The translations under genes were made by a program, and so were the position numbers. A stretch of DNA of 64,000 nucleotides from an uncultured Oscillospiraceae bacterium. Lineage in GTDB: Bacteria; Bacillota; Clostridia; Oscillospirales; Ruminococcaceae. Where the stretch lies: NCBI GenBank assembly GCA_934486875.1, contig CAKSPU010000007.1, forward strand, positions 1 through 64,000, in the 5' to 3' direction. Below the pieces are notes generated by a model. It was not told where the DNA came from. It was given only the letters and a program-made list of their open reading frames with translations, and searched no databases. Positions 8,277-15,848 of this stretch are shown piece after piece (position 1 is the stretch's first letter; every line of letters starts with the position of its first letter).

Positions 8277-9059
8277 TTGGATTTTCAGTTCAAGGACAGA
8301 TATGATATAAACGACCTTCTCAGGATAATGGAGATACTCCGTTCGGAAAACGGCTGCCCCTGGGACAGAGAACAGGATCACAGATCTATCCGCAAGGATT
8401 TTCTTGAAGAAGTCTACGAGGTCTGCGAGGCGATCGACCTTGATGACAGCGAGCTTATGAAGGAAGAGCTGGGAGATGTTCTTTTGCAGGTGGTTTTCCA
8501 CGCACGCATTGAAGAGGAAAAGGGCAATTTCACATTCGCTGACTCGGTAAATGATGTTTGCAGGAAGCTTATTGTAAGACACCCCCACGTTTTCGGTGAC
8601 GTTACCGTTGCGGACAGCGGCGAGGTGCTCAAAAACTGGAACGACATCAAGCAGCAGACAAAGCATCAGGAAACCTACACCGAGACCTTAAGAAGCGTAT
8701 GCACAGCCCTCCCCGCACTTATGCGTGCCCAGAAAACAGGCAAACGTGCCCGGAGAGCGGGACTTGACTTTCCCGATGCGGAAGCGGCGCTCAGATCTCT
8801 CGAAAGCGAGATCGCAGAGGTAAGAGCCGCAAAAACACCCGAGAATGAAGCGGAGGAGCTTGGCGATATGCTGTTTGCGGCTGTGAATGCAGTCCGCCTC
8901 AAAGGCTATGATGCCGAGGAACTGCTAACAAGAGCCACCGATAAATTCACCGACAGATTTGAAAAGACAGAAGACCTTGTACGCTGTGAAGGGAAGGATA
9001 TGCGTTCCCTTGACATAAATACGCTTGACGCTTACTGGCAGAAAGCGAAAAAACAATGA
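8277..9059 (+). CDS. mazG: Nucleoside triphosphate pyrophosphohydrolase MazG
   Basis: Hydrolyses NTPs and dNTPs to monophosphates and pyrophosphate, removing damaged nucleotides. Two MazG domains are visible: the first with GCPWDREQDHRSIRKDFLEE and the EEVYEV/EELGDVLLQV metal-binding helices, the second with EIAEVRAAK and EEAEELGDMLFAAVNAVR. No ATG exists near the N-terminus. I prefer TTG 8277, with GGAAAGAAG 8 bases upstream, over TTG 8214, which lies almost at the predicted transcription start and lacks a ribosome site. Unlike Bacillus YabN there is no N-terminal tetrapyrrole methyltransferase domain. Confidence 0.85.
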   Translation: MDFQFKDRYDINDLLRIMEILRSENGCPWDREQDHRSIRKDFLEEVYEVCEAIDLDDSELMKEELGDVLLQVVFHARIEEEKGNFTFADSVNDVCRKLIVRHPHVFGDVTVADSGEVLKNWNDIKQQTKHQETYTETLRSVCTALPALMRAQKTGKRARRAGLDFPDAEAALRSLESEIAEVRAAKTPENEAEELGDMLFAAVNAVRLKGYDAEELLTRATDKFTDRFEKTEDLVRCEGKDMRSLDINTLDAYWQKAKKQ

Positions 9060-9103
9060 TCTGCGGCACTTGCCGCTGAAAAAAATTACGGAGGTAATCA
9101 AAA

Positions 9104-9382
9104 ATGACAAAGGCAGATCTCATCACTAAAATCGCAGAGAAGAGCGAGCTTTCCAAGAAGGATTCCGAGAAGGCTCTTAACGCCGTTATCTCAGCTGTTA
9201 CAGACGCTCTCGTTGAGGGTGACAAGGTTCAGCTCACAGGCTTCGGAACTTTCGAGGTAAGAGACAAGAAGGAAAAGGAAGCTATCAACCCCAGAACTAA
9301 GGAAAAGATCATCGTTCCTGCAAGAAAGTCCCCTGCTTTTAAGGCAGGCAAGGCTCTTAAGGACGCTGTAGACGCTAAGTAA
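9104..9382 (+). CDS. hup: HU-type DNA-binding protein
   Basis: A 92-residue bacterial histone-like protein that bends and compacts DNA as a dimer. It starts MTKADLITKIAEKSELSKKD, has the turn GFGTFEVRDKKEKEA and the DNA-grasping arm INPRTKEKIIVPARKSPAF. The ribosome site GGAGG lies 10 bases upstream of ATG 9104. It sits 44 bases after mazG, between mazG and rqcP; in Bacillus hupA is elsewhere, but this arrangement is common in clostridia. Confidence 0.95.
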   Translation: MTKADLITKIAEKSELSKKDSEKALNAVISAVTDALVEGDKVQLTGFGTFEVRDKKEKEAINPRTKEKIIVPARKSPAFKAGKALKDAVDAK

Positions 9383-9402
9383 TCTCATAAGAGAACATAT
9401 TG

Positions 9403-9436
9403 CGCCGCTTCGGGTGATCCGCAGCGGCGTGTTTTT
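9403..9436 (+). terminator. Hairpin terminator/attenuator between hup and rqcP
   Basis: CGCCGCT (9403-9409) pairs with AGCGGCG (9423-9429), followed by TGTTTTT. The ribosome site of rqcP comes right after, so partial read-through probably feeds rqcP. Confidence 0.75.
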
Positions 9437-9452
9437 ATTAAAGGAGAAAGGT

Positions 9453-9695
9453 ATGAGACTTGACAAATATCTTAAGGTAACAAGGCTTATAAAGCGCAGG
9501 ACCGTTGCAAACGAAGCCTGCGATGCGGAAAAGGTCATCGTCAACGGCAAGCCCGCAAGAGCATCTTATGATGTGAAAGTGGGCGATATCATCGAGATAA
9601 ATATGGGTACTAAATCGCTGAAAGCGGAAGTGCTGAATGTTTCGGAATATGCCACAAAGGAAAACGCTTCGGACAATTACAGAGTAATTGAATAA
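9453..9695 (+). CDS. rqcP: S4-domain RNA-binding protein RqcP (YabO)
   Basis: An 80-residue protein made almost entirely of one S4 domain (MRLDKYLKVTRLIKRRTVAN, then VIVNGKPARASYDVKVGDII). By family knowledge RqcP/YabO (Hsp15-like) works with RqcH in ribosome quality control, where C-terminal alanine tails are added to stalled peptides on 50S subunits. AAGGAG lies 8 bases before ATG 9453; the in-frame start further upstream is inside the hup terminator. Its position behind mazG matches yabN-yabO in Bacillus. yabP and yabQ do not follow. Confidence 0.85.
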   Translation: MRLDKYLKVTRLIKRRTVANEACDAEKVIVNGKPARASYDVKVGDIIEINMGTKSLKAEVLNVSEYATKENASDNYRVIE

Positions 9696-9892
9696 AATCT
9701 GAAACCGTTTAAGGCATTTGTACTTTAAACTGCATAATTATTATTCTAACTTACGATATTTTTTCAGTATTATTTGACATAAAATTTGAAACCAACGTTT
9801 TAAAATGTAAAAATTGTATGTCAAAATGCTGAAAATCACATATTGCCAATTGTGCAAAAAGCCAATTTTTTACTTGTAATTGACTAAAACCA

Positions 9893-9945
9893 TTGACTTT
9901 TTCGTTAAACAGTTGTATATTAATATCAATGAAGCGAAAACGTTT
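9893..9945 (+). promoter_or_regulatory. lacI promoter with overlapping AAACGTTT operator
   Basis: TTGACT (9893-9898), 17 bases, TATATT (9916-9921). The palindrome AAACGTTT (9938-9945), within GAAAACGTTTAAAG, lies about 10 bases past the start site, as expected for autorepression. Related sites occur at 9702-9710 (AAACCGTTT) and near 9793 (CAACGTTTTA). The rest of 9696-9992 is AT-rich and holds no gene. Confidence 0.65.
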
Positions 9946-9998
9946 AAAGAGTTTTAGCTTTGTTGATATTAACGACTAAGATTTGGAGTATCCTAATA

Positions 9999-11015
9999 AT
10001 GGTTTCAATCAAAGATATTGCAGCTGCCTGCGGAGTTTCCATTGCAACAGTCAGCAAGGCGCTCAACGATCACAAGGATGTGAGTGAAACCACAAAGCTG
10101 ACCGTCCAGGAAACAGCAAAAAAGATGGGGTATTTCCCTAATTCTCAGGCACGTGCTCTCAAAACCAACCGTACATATAACATCGGAGTCCTCTTCTCGG
10201 AGCAGACCAACAGCGGTCTCACCCAGAACTATTTCGCATCTGTCCTCGACAGCTTCAAAAAAGAGGTCGAGTCCGCAGGCTACGATATCACCTTTATAAG
10301 CGGCAATATCGGCGAAAGAAAAATGACACCCTATGAACACTGTATGTACAGGAACGTTGACGGAGTGCTCATCGTGAGCGTGGACGATTTTGTTGACAAG
10401 GGAACTGTTGAGCTGATGAAGAGCAGCATTCCTATGGTGAGCATCGACCACACTTCCGAAAATCATCTTTCCGTTGTCTCTGACAACGAAGCGGGTATGA
10501 GACAGCTTGTTGAATACATCGCAGGCAAGGGTCATACGAAAATTGCGTATATTTACGGCGACTCGTCAGACGTTACCTCGATAAGACTTCGGACTTTCAA
10601 GGAAACTCTGGTTCGCCTGAATATAAAGATCAGAAGCGAGTTCCTTTTGCAGGGACGCTACCATGATACCAAATGTACCGAACTCCTCGTTAAACAGGTC
10701 TTATCTTGCAGCGATAAGCCCACGTGCATTATCCTCCCGGACGATTTTGCAGCAATCGGAGCGATAAACGCATTGGAGGAGCTGGGGCTGTCCGTTCCGG
10801 AGGACATTTCCATTGCAGGTTATGATGGCATCGTGCTGTCACAGGTCCTGAGGCCAAAGCTCACAACGATCCGACAGGATACTGAAAGACTTGGAGCCGA
10901 AGCGGCGAAAAGACTCATTGCACTGATCAACAAGGAGATAACCAATGACTCGGCACCAGTGTCGGTCAAAGGAAGTCTGCTTGAAGGAGCATCGGTCAGG
11001 GATCTGAACCGATAA
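9999..11015 (+). CDS. LacI-family transcriptional regulator
   Basis: 338 residues: an N-terminal helix-turn-helix (IKDIAAACGVSIATVSKALN, residues 4-23), a hinge helix (NSQARALKTNRT) and a periplasmic-binding-protein-like sugar-sensing domain ending EGASVRDLNR. ATG 9999 follows TTTGGAG. It sits directly before the CUT1 transporter. The same AAACGTTT palindrome occurs at its own promoter and upstream of the cellobiose phosphorylase at 18.4 kb, so it is probably the local regulator of cellobiose/cellodextrin use. The inducer is inferred, not shown. Confidence 0.88.
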   Translation: MVSIKDIAAACGVSIATVSKALNDHKDVSETTKLTVQETAKKMGYFPNSQARALKTNRTYNIGVLFSEQTNSGLTQNYFASVLDSFKKEVESAGYDITFISGNIGERKMTPYEHCMYRNVDGVLIVSVDDFVDKGTVELMKSSIPMVSIDHTSENHLSVVSDNEAGMRQLVEYIAGKGHTKIAYIYGDSSDVTSIRLRTFKETLVRLNIKIRSEFLLQGRYHDTKCTELLVKQVLSCSDKPTCIILPDDFAAIGAINALEELGLSVPEDISIAGYDGIVLSQVLRPKLTTIRQDTERLGAEAAKRLIALINKEITNDSAPVSVKGSLLEGASVRDLNR

Positions 11016-11026
11016 CCTAAAACGCT

Positions 11027-11053
11027 ATTATATTTTCCAAAAGAAAGTATAAT
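11027..11053 (+). repeat. AT-rich inverted repeat between lacI and the binding-protein gene
   Basis: ATTATA-TTTTC (11027-11036) pairs with GAAAG-TATAAT (11043-11053), followed by ATATTTTTA. It could weaken read-through from lacI; TATAAT at 11048-11053 may also be a -10 box, although the -35 is poor. Confidence 0.45.
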
Positions 11054-11076
11054 ATATTTTTAAGGAGGAAAATCAA

Positions 11077-12525
11077 ATGAAGAATTTAAAGAAGACTATT
11101 GCTATGATCTCATCTGTAGTAATGGCAGGTTCTGTATTCGCAGCTTGCGGCGGCAGCACCGAGAGCACAACAACTGAGGCTCCCGCAGCTGAGGGCGAGA
11201 CCACTGCAGCAGCAGCTGAGGGCGAGACCGAAGCAGCAGCAGCTGAAGGTGAGACCGAAGCAGCAGCAGCTGAGGGCGATTCCGCAGCAGCTGACAAGCT
11301 CACTGTTCTTTGCTGGAACACAGACGATATTGATCCTATGCTCAAGCTTTTCTGCGAGAAGACCGGTCACACAGCTGACGAGTTCAACGTAAAGAGCTTC
11401 GGCTGCGGCGGCGGTGAGGCTGCTGAGAACTACGATGCATACCTCGCAGACGCTAACAATGATGCTGATATCCTCTTCGTAGAGGCTGACTGGGCTCTTA
11501 AGTACATCAATGATGACAATGCTACACAGCCCCTTTCCAACATCGGTTTCACCGATGCTGACTACGCTGACCTTTATGACTACACAGTTGAGATCGGTAA
11601 GTCTTCAAGCGGCGTACAGAAGGGTCTTTCCTGGCAGGCTGCAGCAGGCGGATTCTGCTACAGAGCTGACCTCGCTGAGAAGTACCTCGGCGTAACAACT
11701 CCCGATGATTTCCAGGCTCTTGTTTCCGATTGGGACAAGTTCGTTGATACAGCTGCTAAGGTTAAGGACGCTTCCAACGGCGAAACTGCTCTTACTTCCA
11801 CACTCGCTGGTGTATGGCAGGTATTCTCCGCTGCAAGAACCAATCCTTGGGTTGCAGACAACAAGCTTCAGCTCGATGACGAGTGCAAGAAGTACATTGA
11901 CCTCGCTAAGACAATGTATGACAACGGCTACGTAATCAAGGATCTCGCTCAGTGGAACACTGACTGGTATGCTGCTGGTCAGACCGATTCTACAATGGGT
12001 TACTTCGTATCCACATGGGGCTTCGGTGATTCTATCCTCACTCAGGCTGCCGGCGGCGAAGGCGGAGCTACATACGGTCAGTGGAGAGTTGTTGTTGGAC
12101 CTCAGCCTTTCTACTGGGGCGGTACTTGGGCAACTGTTGCAACAAGATGCAACAACCCCGAGCTTGCTAAGGAGTTCATCTCCTTCTTCACAACTGATGC
12201 TGAAACAGCTCAGGCTTACTCCGAGTCCAAGGGTGAGTACGTTTCCAACCAGAAGGCTATGGAAGGCGTTCTTGCTAACGGTTCTTACACAGGCGTAGGC
12301 GTTCTCGGCGGACAGAACCAGTTCGAGACACTCAACGTTGTTGCTGAGAACATCAATATGGCTGGCGGAATCACTCCTTATGACTCCGTAATCAAGCAGG
12401 CATTCAACGATGCAGTTACAGGCTACTGCCAGGGTAACTATGCTGACGTTGACGCTACAGTTGATGCATTTGTTGATACTGTTGCTGCTCAGCTCCCCGA
12501 CCTCGACTACTCCAACTTTGAGTAA
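11077..12525 (+). CDS. Sugar ABC transporter substrate-binding lipoprotein (CUT1)
   Basis: A family 1 extracellular solute-binding protein of 482 residues. The signal peptide ends in the lipobox VFAAC, with Cys23 the lipidation site. A low-complexity acidic Ala/Glu linker built from 9-residue repeats spans roughly residues 30-70. The mature domain begins KLTVLCWNTDD. Together with the two downstream permeases it forms a CUT1 oligosaccharide importer; a cellobiose/cellodextrin substrate is inferred from the GH94 enzyme and shared operators. AAGGAGG lies 9 bases before ATG 11077. It is likely the most abundant product of the locus. Confidence 0.9.
   Translation: MKNLKKTIAMISSVVMAGSVFAACGGSTESTTTEAPAAEGETTAAAAEGETEAAAAEGETEAAAAEGDSAAADKLTVLCWNTDDIDPMLKLFCEKTGHTADEFNVKSFGCGGGEAAENYDAYLADANNDADILFVEADWALKYINDDNATQPLSNIGFTDADYADLYDYTVEIGKSSSGVQKGLSWQAAAGGFCYRADLAEKYLGVTTPDDFQALVSDWDKFVDTAAKVKDASNGETALTSTLAGVWQVFSAARTNPWVADNKLQLDDECKKYIDLAKTMYDNGYVIKDLAQWNTDWYAAGQTDSTMGYFVSTWGFGDSILTQAAGGEGGATYGQWRVVVGPQPFYWGGTWATVATRCNNPELAKEFISFFTTDAETAQAYSESKGEYVSNQKAMEGVLANGSYTGVGVLGGQNQFETLNVVAENINMAGGITPYDSVIKQAFNDAVTGYCQGNYADVDATVDAFVDTVAAQLPDLDYSNFE
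11188..11292 (+). repeat. 27-bp in-frame tandem repeat in lipoprotein linker
   Basis: Three 27-base units (11188-11214, 11215-11241, 11242-11268) and a partial fourth, each coding for AEGETEAAA or a close variant. They form the flexible linker between the lipid anchor and the sugar-binding domain. Confidence 0.85.
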
Positions 12526-12560
12526 TATCGCAAGGTCTGAAATCTAATTAGTTTATGTCG

Positions 12561-12588
12561 TGGGGCAGACATTGATTTGTCTGCCCCA
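12561..12588 (+). terminator. Intercistronic hairpin between binding protein and permeases
   Basis: TGGGGCAGAC (12561-12570) and GTCTGCCCCA (12579-12588) form a perfect 10-bp stem with no U-tract. By position it may protect the 3' end of the binding-protein mRNA or reduce permease expression, as in malE-malF. Confidence 0.7.
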
Positions 12589-12627
12589 TAGATATAAATA
12601 AGCTTATAATTTGAGGGGAGAATTTTT

Positions 12628-13668
12628 ATGGTTTCAAGCTCAAGCAGGAAAATTCGCTCTATTAGCTATGCCAAGTATGGTTACCTTTTTATTCTGCCAT
12701 TCTTTATAGTATATGCGTTTTTTCAGGTTTACCCACTATTCAATACATTTTACCTAAGTACTCAGAAAAGTACAACAGATACAGGCTCGGTAGTCCTTGA
12801 AACTGTTGGACTTGATAACTTCAAAGCCATTCTGTTCGGACAGGGCAAAACTACTGATGATGCAGGAAATACGATCTACAAAGAGACACGTCAGGCAACT
12901 GCTATCAAGAATGACTTTTTCCGGGTAATGGGCAATACTCTTATTCTTTGGTTTGGTAACTTCATACCTCAGATCATCATATCTCTGCTGCTTGCAGCCT
13001 GGTTTACTGACGCTTATCTGAAGGTCAAAGGTAAGGGATTCTTTAAAATAGTAATGTATATGCCGAATATCATTACGGCAGCGTCGGTTGCAGCTCTGTT
13101 TGTTATGCTCTTCTCAGATTCACAGTTCGGCGCTATCAACTCAATGCTCTTAAAGGCAGGTCACGATACTGTGCCTTTCGTAAGCGGCAAAACTCAGTCA
13201 CGTGTTCTTATTATGATAATCCAGACCTGGATGTGGTTCGGTAATACCACCATTATGCTTATGTCAGGTATTATGGGAATCAATCCTTCTCTCTTCGAAG
13301 CTGCTAACATCGACGGTGCTACACCCAGACAGCAGTTCTTCCAGATAACCATTCCCCTGTTAAAGCCTATTATGCTTTACACAATGGTAACATCTATGAT
13401 CGGTGGTCTCCAGATGTTCGATATTCCTTATCTTTATAACATCGGAACTACACAGAACAAGTTTACTGAGACTATCGCAGTATTTATCTACAACCACTTC
13501 CATAACATCAAGCCAAACTACGGCTATTCCGCTTCTGCTTCGGTCGTCCTCTTCATTATCACAGCTATCCTCGGCTCCATATGCTTTGCTGTTAACAGGG
13601 ACAAGGACACCACACCAAAGGCTAAGCGTGGCTCCAAGGCTCTGAAGAACAAGTTGGGAGGTCTGTAA
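12628..13668 (+). CDS. CUT1 sugar ABC transporter permease (MalF-type)
   Basis: A 346-residue inner-membrane subunit with six or more hydrophobic segments, beginning near residue 18 (YLFILPFFIVYAFFQVYPLF). The cytoplasmic EAA loop EAANIDGATPRQQFFQITIP, near residue 220, docks on the ATPase. GAGGGGAG lies upstream of ATG 12628. It pairs with the MalG-type permease 3 bases downstream. No ATP-binding subunit is nearby, so a shared MsmK/MsiK-type ATPase encoded elsewhere is expected. Confidence 0.92.
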   Translation: MVSSSSRKIRSISYAKYGYLFILPFFIVYAFFQVYPLFNTFYLSTQKSTTDTGSVVLETVGLDNFKAILFGQGKTTDDAGNTIYKETRQATAIKNDFFRVMGNTLILWFGNFIPQIIISLLLAAWFTDAYLKVKGKGFFKIVMYMPNIITAASVAALFVMLFSDSQFGAINSMLLKAGHDTVPFVSGKTQSRVLIMIIQTWMWFGNTTIMLMSGIMGINPSLFEAANIDGATPRQQFFQITIPLLKPIMLYTMVTSMIGGLQMFDIPYLYNIGTTQNKFTETIAVFIYNHFHNIKPNYGYSASASVVLFIITAILGSICFAVNRDKDTTPKAKRGSKALKNKLGGL

Positions 13669-13671
13669 TAA

Positions 13672-14562
13672 ATGAGCACTCAGATGGCAGGTACACACAG
13701 CAACTCTCAGATGATAAAAATAAGAACGACCATTGTTACTATCATAATGATCCTTCTCGCTATCATCAGCTTGCTGCCTATTTACATTCTTGTTGTTAAC
13801 GCAACAAGAACATCAGTCGATATCAGCGGTCACGGTATCTCACTCATTCCCGGTCTTAATCTTTTCAATAATATCGGAACTCTGATGGACTGGTCCGCTA
13901 CAAACAAGATCCAGTACGACGCATTCATCGGTTACAGAAACAGTGGTATCATTGCATTCTCCACAACCATTCTCACTGTTCTTTTCTCAGGTATGACAGC
14001 CTACGGTCTTGTTGTATATGATTTCAAACTCAGGAACATCGCATACACAATTATCCTTGCGGTTATGATGATCCCCGTTCAGGTAACATCAGTTGGTTTC
14101 TATCAGTTTATGAGCAGACTCGGACTTACTGACAGCTACATACCTCTGATAATCCCCGCAGTTGCAGCTCCCGCAGTTGTATTCTTTATGCGACAGTATA
14201 TGAAATCATCATTCCCTCTGGAAATTGTCGAAGCTGCACGAATCGACGGCTGCGGCGAATACAGAACCTTCTTCACCATCGGTATTCCTATGATGAAGCC
14301 CGCATTCGCAGTTCAGGCTATCTTCGCTTTCGTTGCTAACTGGAACAACTACTACACACCTTCTATGATCCTCATTTCCAGAGAAAAATCACAGCTCACA
14401 CTTCCTATGATGGTAAACACTATCATCTCCAATGATAAGCTCAATGATTTCGGTGCAAACTACTCCGCAATTATGCTTTCCATCATTCCTGTTGTTATTG
14501 TTTACTTCGTCTTCTCCAAGTTCATTGTTGAGGGCGTTGCGCTCGGCGGTGTAAAGGAATAA
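13672..14562 (+). CDS. CUT1 sugar ABC transporter permease (MalG-type)
   Basis: A 296-residue second permease with an N-terminal membrane segment (residues 18-42), an EAA loop EAARIDGCGEYRTFFTIGIP near residue 185 and a C-terminus ending VEGVALGGVKE, typical of MalG-like subunits. It forms the heteromeric channel with the gene ending 3 bases upstream. A strong terminator follows and ends the transport operon. Confidence 0.92.
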   Translation: MSTQMAGTHSNSQMIKIRTTIVTIIMILLAIISLLPIYILVVNATRTSVDISGHGISLIPGLNLFNNIGTLMDWSATNKIQYDAFIGYRNSGIIAFSTTILTVLFSGMTAYGLVVYDFKLRNIAYTIILAVMMIPVQVTSVGFYQFMSRLGLTDSYIPLIIPAVAAPAVVFFMRQYMKSSFPLEIVEAARIDGCGEYRTFFTIGIPMMKPAFAVQAIFAFVANWNNYYTPSMILISREKSQLTLPMMVNTIISNDKLNDFGANYSAIMLSIIPVVIVYFVFSKFIVEGVALGGVKE

Positions 14563-14575
14563 GAAAACTTTTATT

Positions 14576-14610
14576 GCATCGGTATGTTTCACGCATACCG
14601 ATGCTTTTTT
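14576..14610 (+). terminator. Terminator of the sugar transport operon
   Basis: GCATCGGTATG (14576-14586) and CATACCGATGC (14594-14604), a perfect 11-bp stem followed by six T. Confidence 0.92.
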
Positions 14611-14721
14611 ATTCCCTTGCCTGCGTGGATTTCCCCTATTATAGATGTTTAGTCAAAATGACCGTTTTGGCTTATTTTTTTTTACTTCGTTGTGATAAAC
14701 GCCGAATTTCTTATAGCGCTA

Positions 14722-14750
14722 TTGACATATTCGTGCAAAGATATTATAAT
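14722..14750 (+). promoter_or_regulatory. Perfect consensus promoter of the SCP2-like gene
   Basis: TTGACA (14722-14727), 17 bases, TATAAT (14745-14750). Strong constitutive expression is expected. Confidence 0.88.
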
Positions 14751-14810
14751 TAATATATGAAAATTCTATGCGGAAGATGTTGTTTACATATTTTTTAGGA
14801 GGAAATTCTA

Positions 14811-15191
14811 ATGGCAAGAAATGTTAAGAAAACTGCTGAAGTACAGTCCCCTGCTGCTGCAAAGAACGATGTTATTACATATGAAGCTATCGTTGACGGC
14901 TTCAAGACAAAGGTCTCCAAGGCAAAGGCTCCTGTTGATGCACGAATCGCTGCTCAGGTAAAGCTTAACGGTTCCGTTGAGGGTATCCTCTATATTCTCG
15001 TTGCAAACGGAATCGCTGTTGTTGAGCCTTTCGACTACAGAGGTGCCGACATTGAGATCGAGGCTGATGCTGATGCTTTTGCAGCTGTTCTCGGCGGCAA
15101 AAAGGCTATATCCTCTGCTATCGTTGACGGTGACGTTAAGATGCAGGGCAATGCAGGCAAGGCTATCGTTCTCGCTTCTGTTGTATTCTGA
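14811..15191 (+). CDS. Small SCP2-like (sterol carrier fold) protein
   Basis: 126 residues: a basic N-terminus (MARNVKKTAEVQ), then a domain with ADIEIEADADAFAAVLGGKK and AIVDGDVKMQGNAGKAIVLA, which resembles the SCP2 lipid-binding fold (dl..ll.Gk... Gkl.v.Gd). No signal peptide or membrane segment is present, so it is probably cytoplasmic. The perfect promoter, TTAGGAGGA ribosome site and tight UUCG-loop terminator point to an abundant monocistronic product. Ligand and role are unknown. The family assignment is by pattern only. Confidence 0.6.
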   Translation: MARNVKKTAEVQSPAAAKNDVITYEAIVDGFKTKVSKAKAPVDARIAAQVKLNGSVEGILYILVANGIAVVEPFDYRGADIEIEADADAFAAVLGGKKAISSAIVDGDVKMQGNAGKAIVLASVVF

Positions 15192-15205
15192 TAAACAAAA
15201 AAATC

Positions 15206-15228
15206 GGGTGCTTCGGCACCCTTTTTTT
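15206..15228 (+). terminator. UUCG-loop terminator
   Basis: GGGTGC-TTCG-GCACCC (15206-15221) followed by seven T: a classic stable tetraloop terminator. It lies only 12 bases before the start of the phosphopantetheinyl transferase gene. Confidence 0.93.
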
Positions 15229-15240
15229 ATAGGTAAATTT

Positions 15241-15798
15241 ATGATCGATTTTCTTTACATAATGGACAGCGAAAACAAGCGCAAGGTTCAGCACGATGCG
15301 GGTATAAAGCTTCTCAGCGAAATGCTCTTTCAGGCATACGGCAAAAAAATATCCGAAAGTGATATTAAAAAAAAGGAGAACGGCAAGCCATATATTGACG
15401 GCTGTAATTTCAGCATATCTCACTGCGATGGACTTTGCTGCTGTATGGTAAGCTCTGAACAATGCGGCATTGACTGTGAAAAAATTCGTGAGCACCGCCC
15501 AAATATCATCAGCCGTGTTTTCACCGACAATGAATCGGAATGGTTCAGGGCACTCCCCCGCTGTGATGCCGACCGTTGGTTTTTCATTCTGTGGACGCTG
15601 AAAGAAGCCTACGGCAAGTACACGGGCAAGGGTATTGCCGATATGAAAAATGTATCATTCGCTATTGATGATAACGTGCTGAAAAGCGATAAACCTCAGC
15701 TGGATTTTTACGTTTATGAACAGGACGGATACATCTTATCCGTATGCACGAAAAAAGGCGCACATCTTAAATGTGCCTTTGGAAAAAAAATATTATAA
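15241..15798 (+). CDS. 4'-phosphopantetheinyl transferase (Sfp type)
   Basis: Transfers phosphopantetheine from CoA to a serine of carrier proteins. The 185-residue protein has the family motifs FSISHCDG, the Mg-binding GIDCEKI and WTLKEAYGKYTGKG. ATG 15241 is preceded by AGGT; longer in-frame starts would run through the upstream gene and its terminator. At this size it could serve the fatty-acid ACP or a nonribosomal peptide/polyketide carrier protein. No carrier protein or synthase gene is in the window, so the target is unknown. It depends on read-through or an unseen promoter. Confidence 0.85.
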   Translation: MIDFLYIMDSENKRKVQHDAGIKLLSEMLFQAYGKKISESDIKKKENGKPYIDGCNFSISHCDGLCCCMVSSEQCGIDCEKIREHRPNIISRVFTDNESEWFRALPRCDADRWFFILWTLKEAYGKYTGKGIADMKNVSFAIDDNVLKSDKPQLDFYVYEQDGYILSVCTKKGAHLKCAFGKKIL

Positions 15799-15800
15799 AA

Positions 15801-15828
15801 AATGCCGCCCTCGTGTGAGGACGGCATT
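15801..15828. terminator. Bidirectional terminator between PPTase and GH94
   Basis: AATGCCG-C-CCTC (15801-15812) pairs with GAGG-A-CGGCATT (15817-15828), one mismatch. It lies between two converging genes, with A-rich sequence before and a short T-run after. Confidence 0.7.
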
Positions 15829-15848
15829 TGCATTATATGAGTAAAAAA

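Noticed and set aside
9696..9992. Possible small RNA gene upstream of lacI
   Set aside because: AT-rich with no stable hairpin; promoter and operator motifs account for the region.
11073..11345. Leftward Ser/Ala repeat frame
   Set aside because: Arises only from the reverse reading of the 27-bp repeats in the lipoprotein linker.
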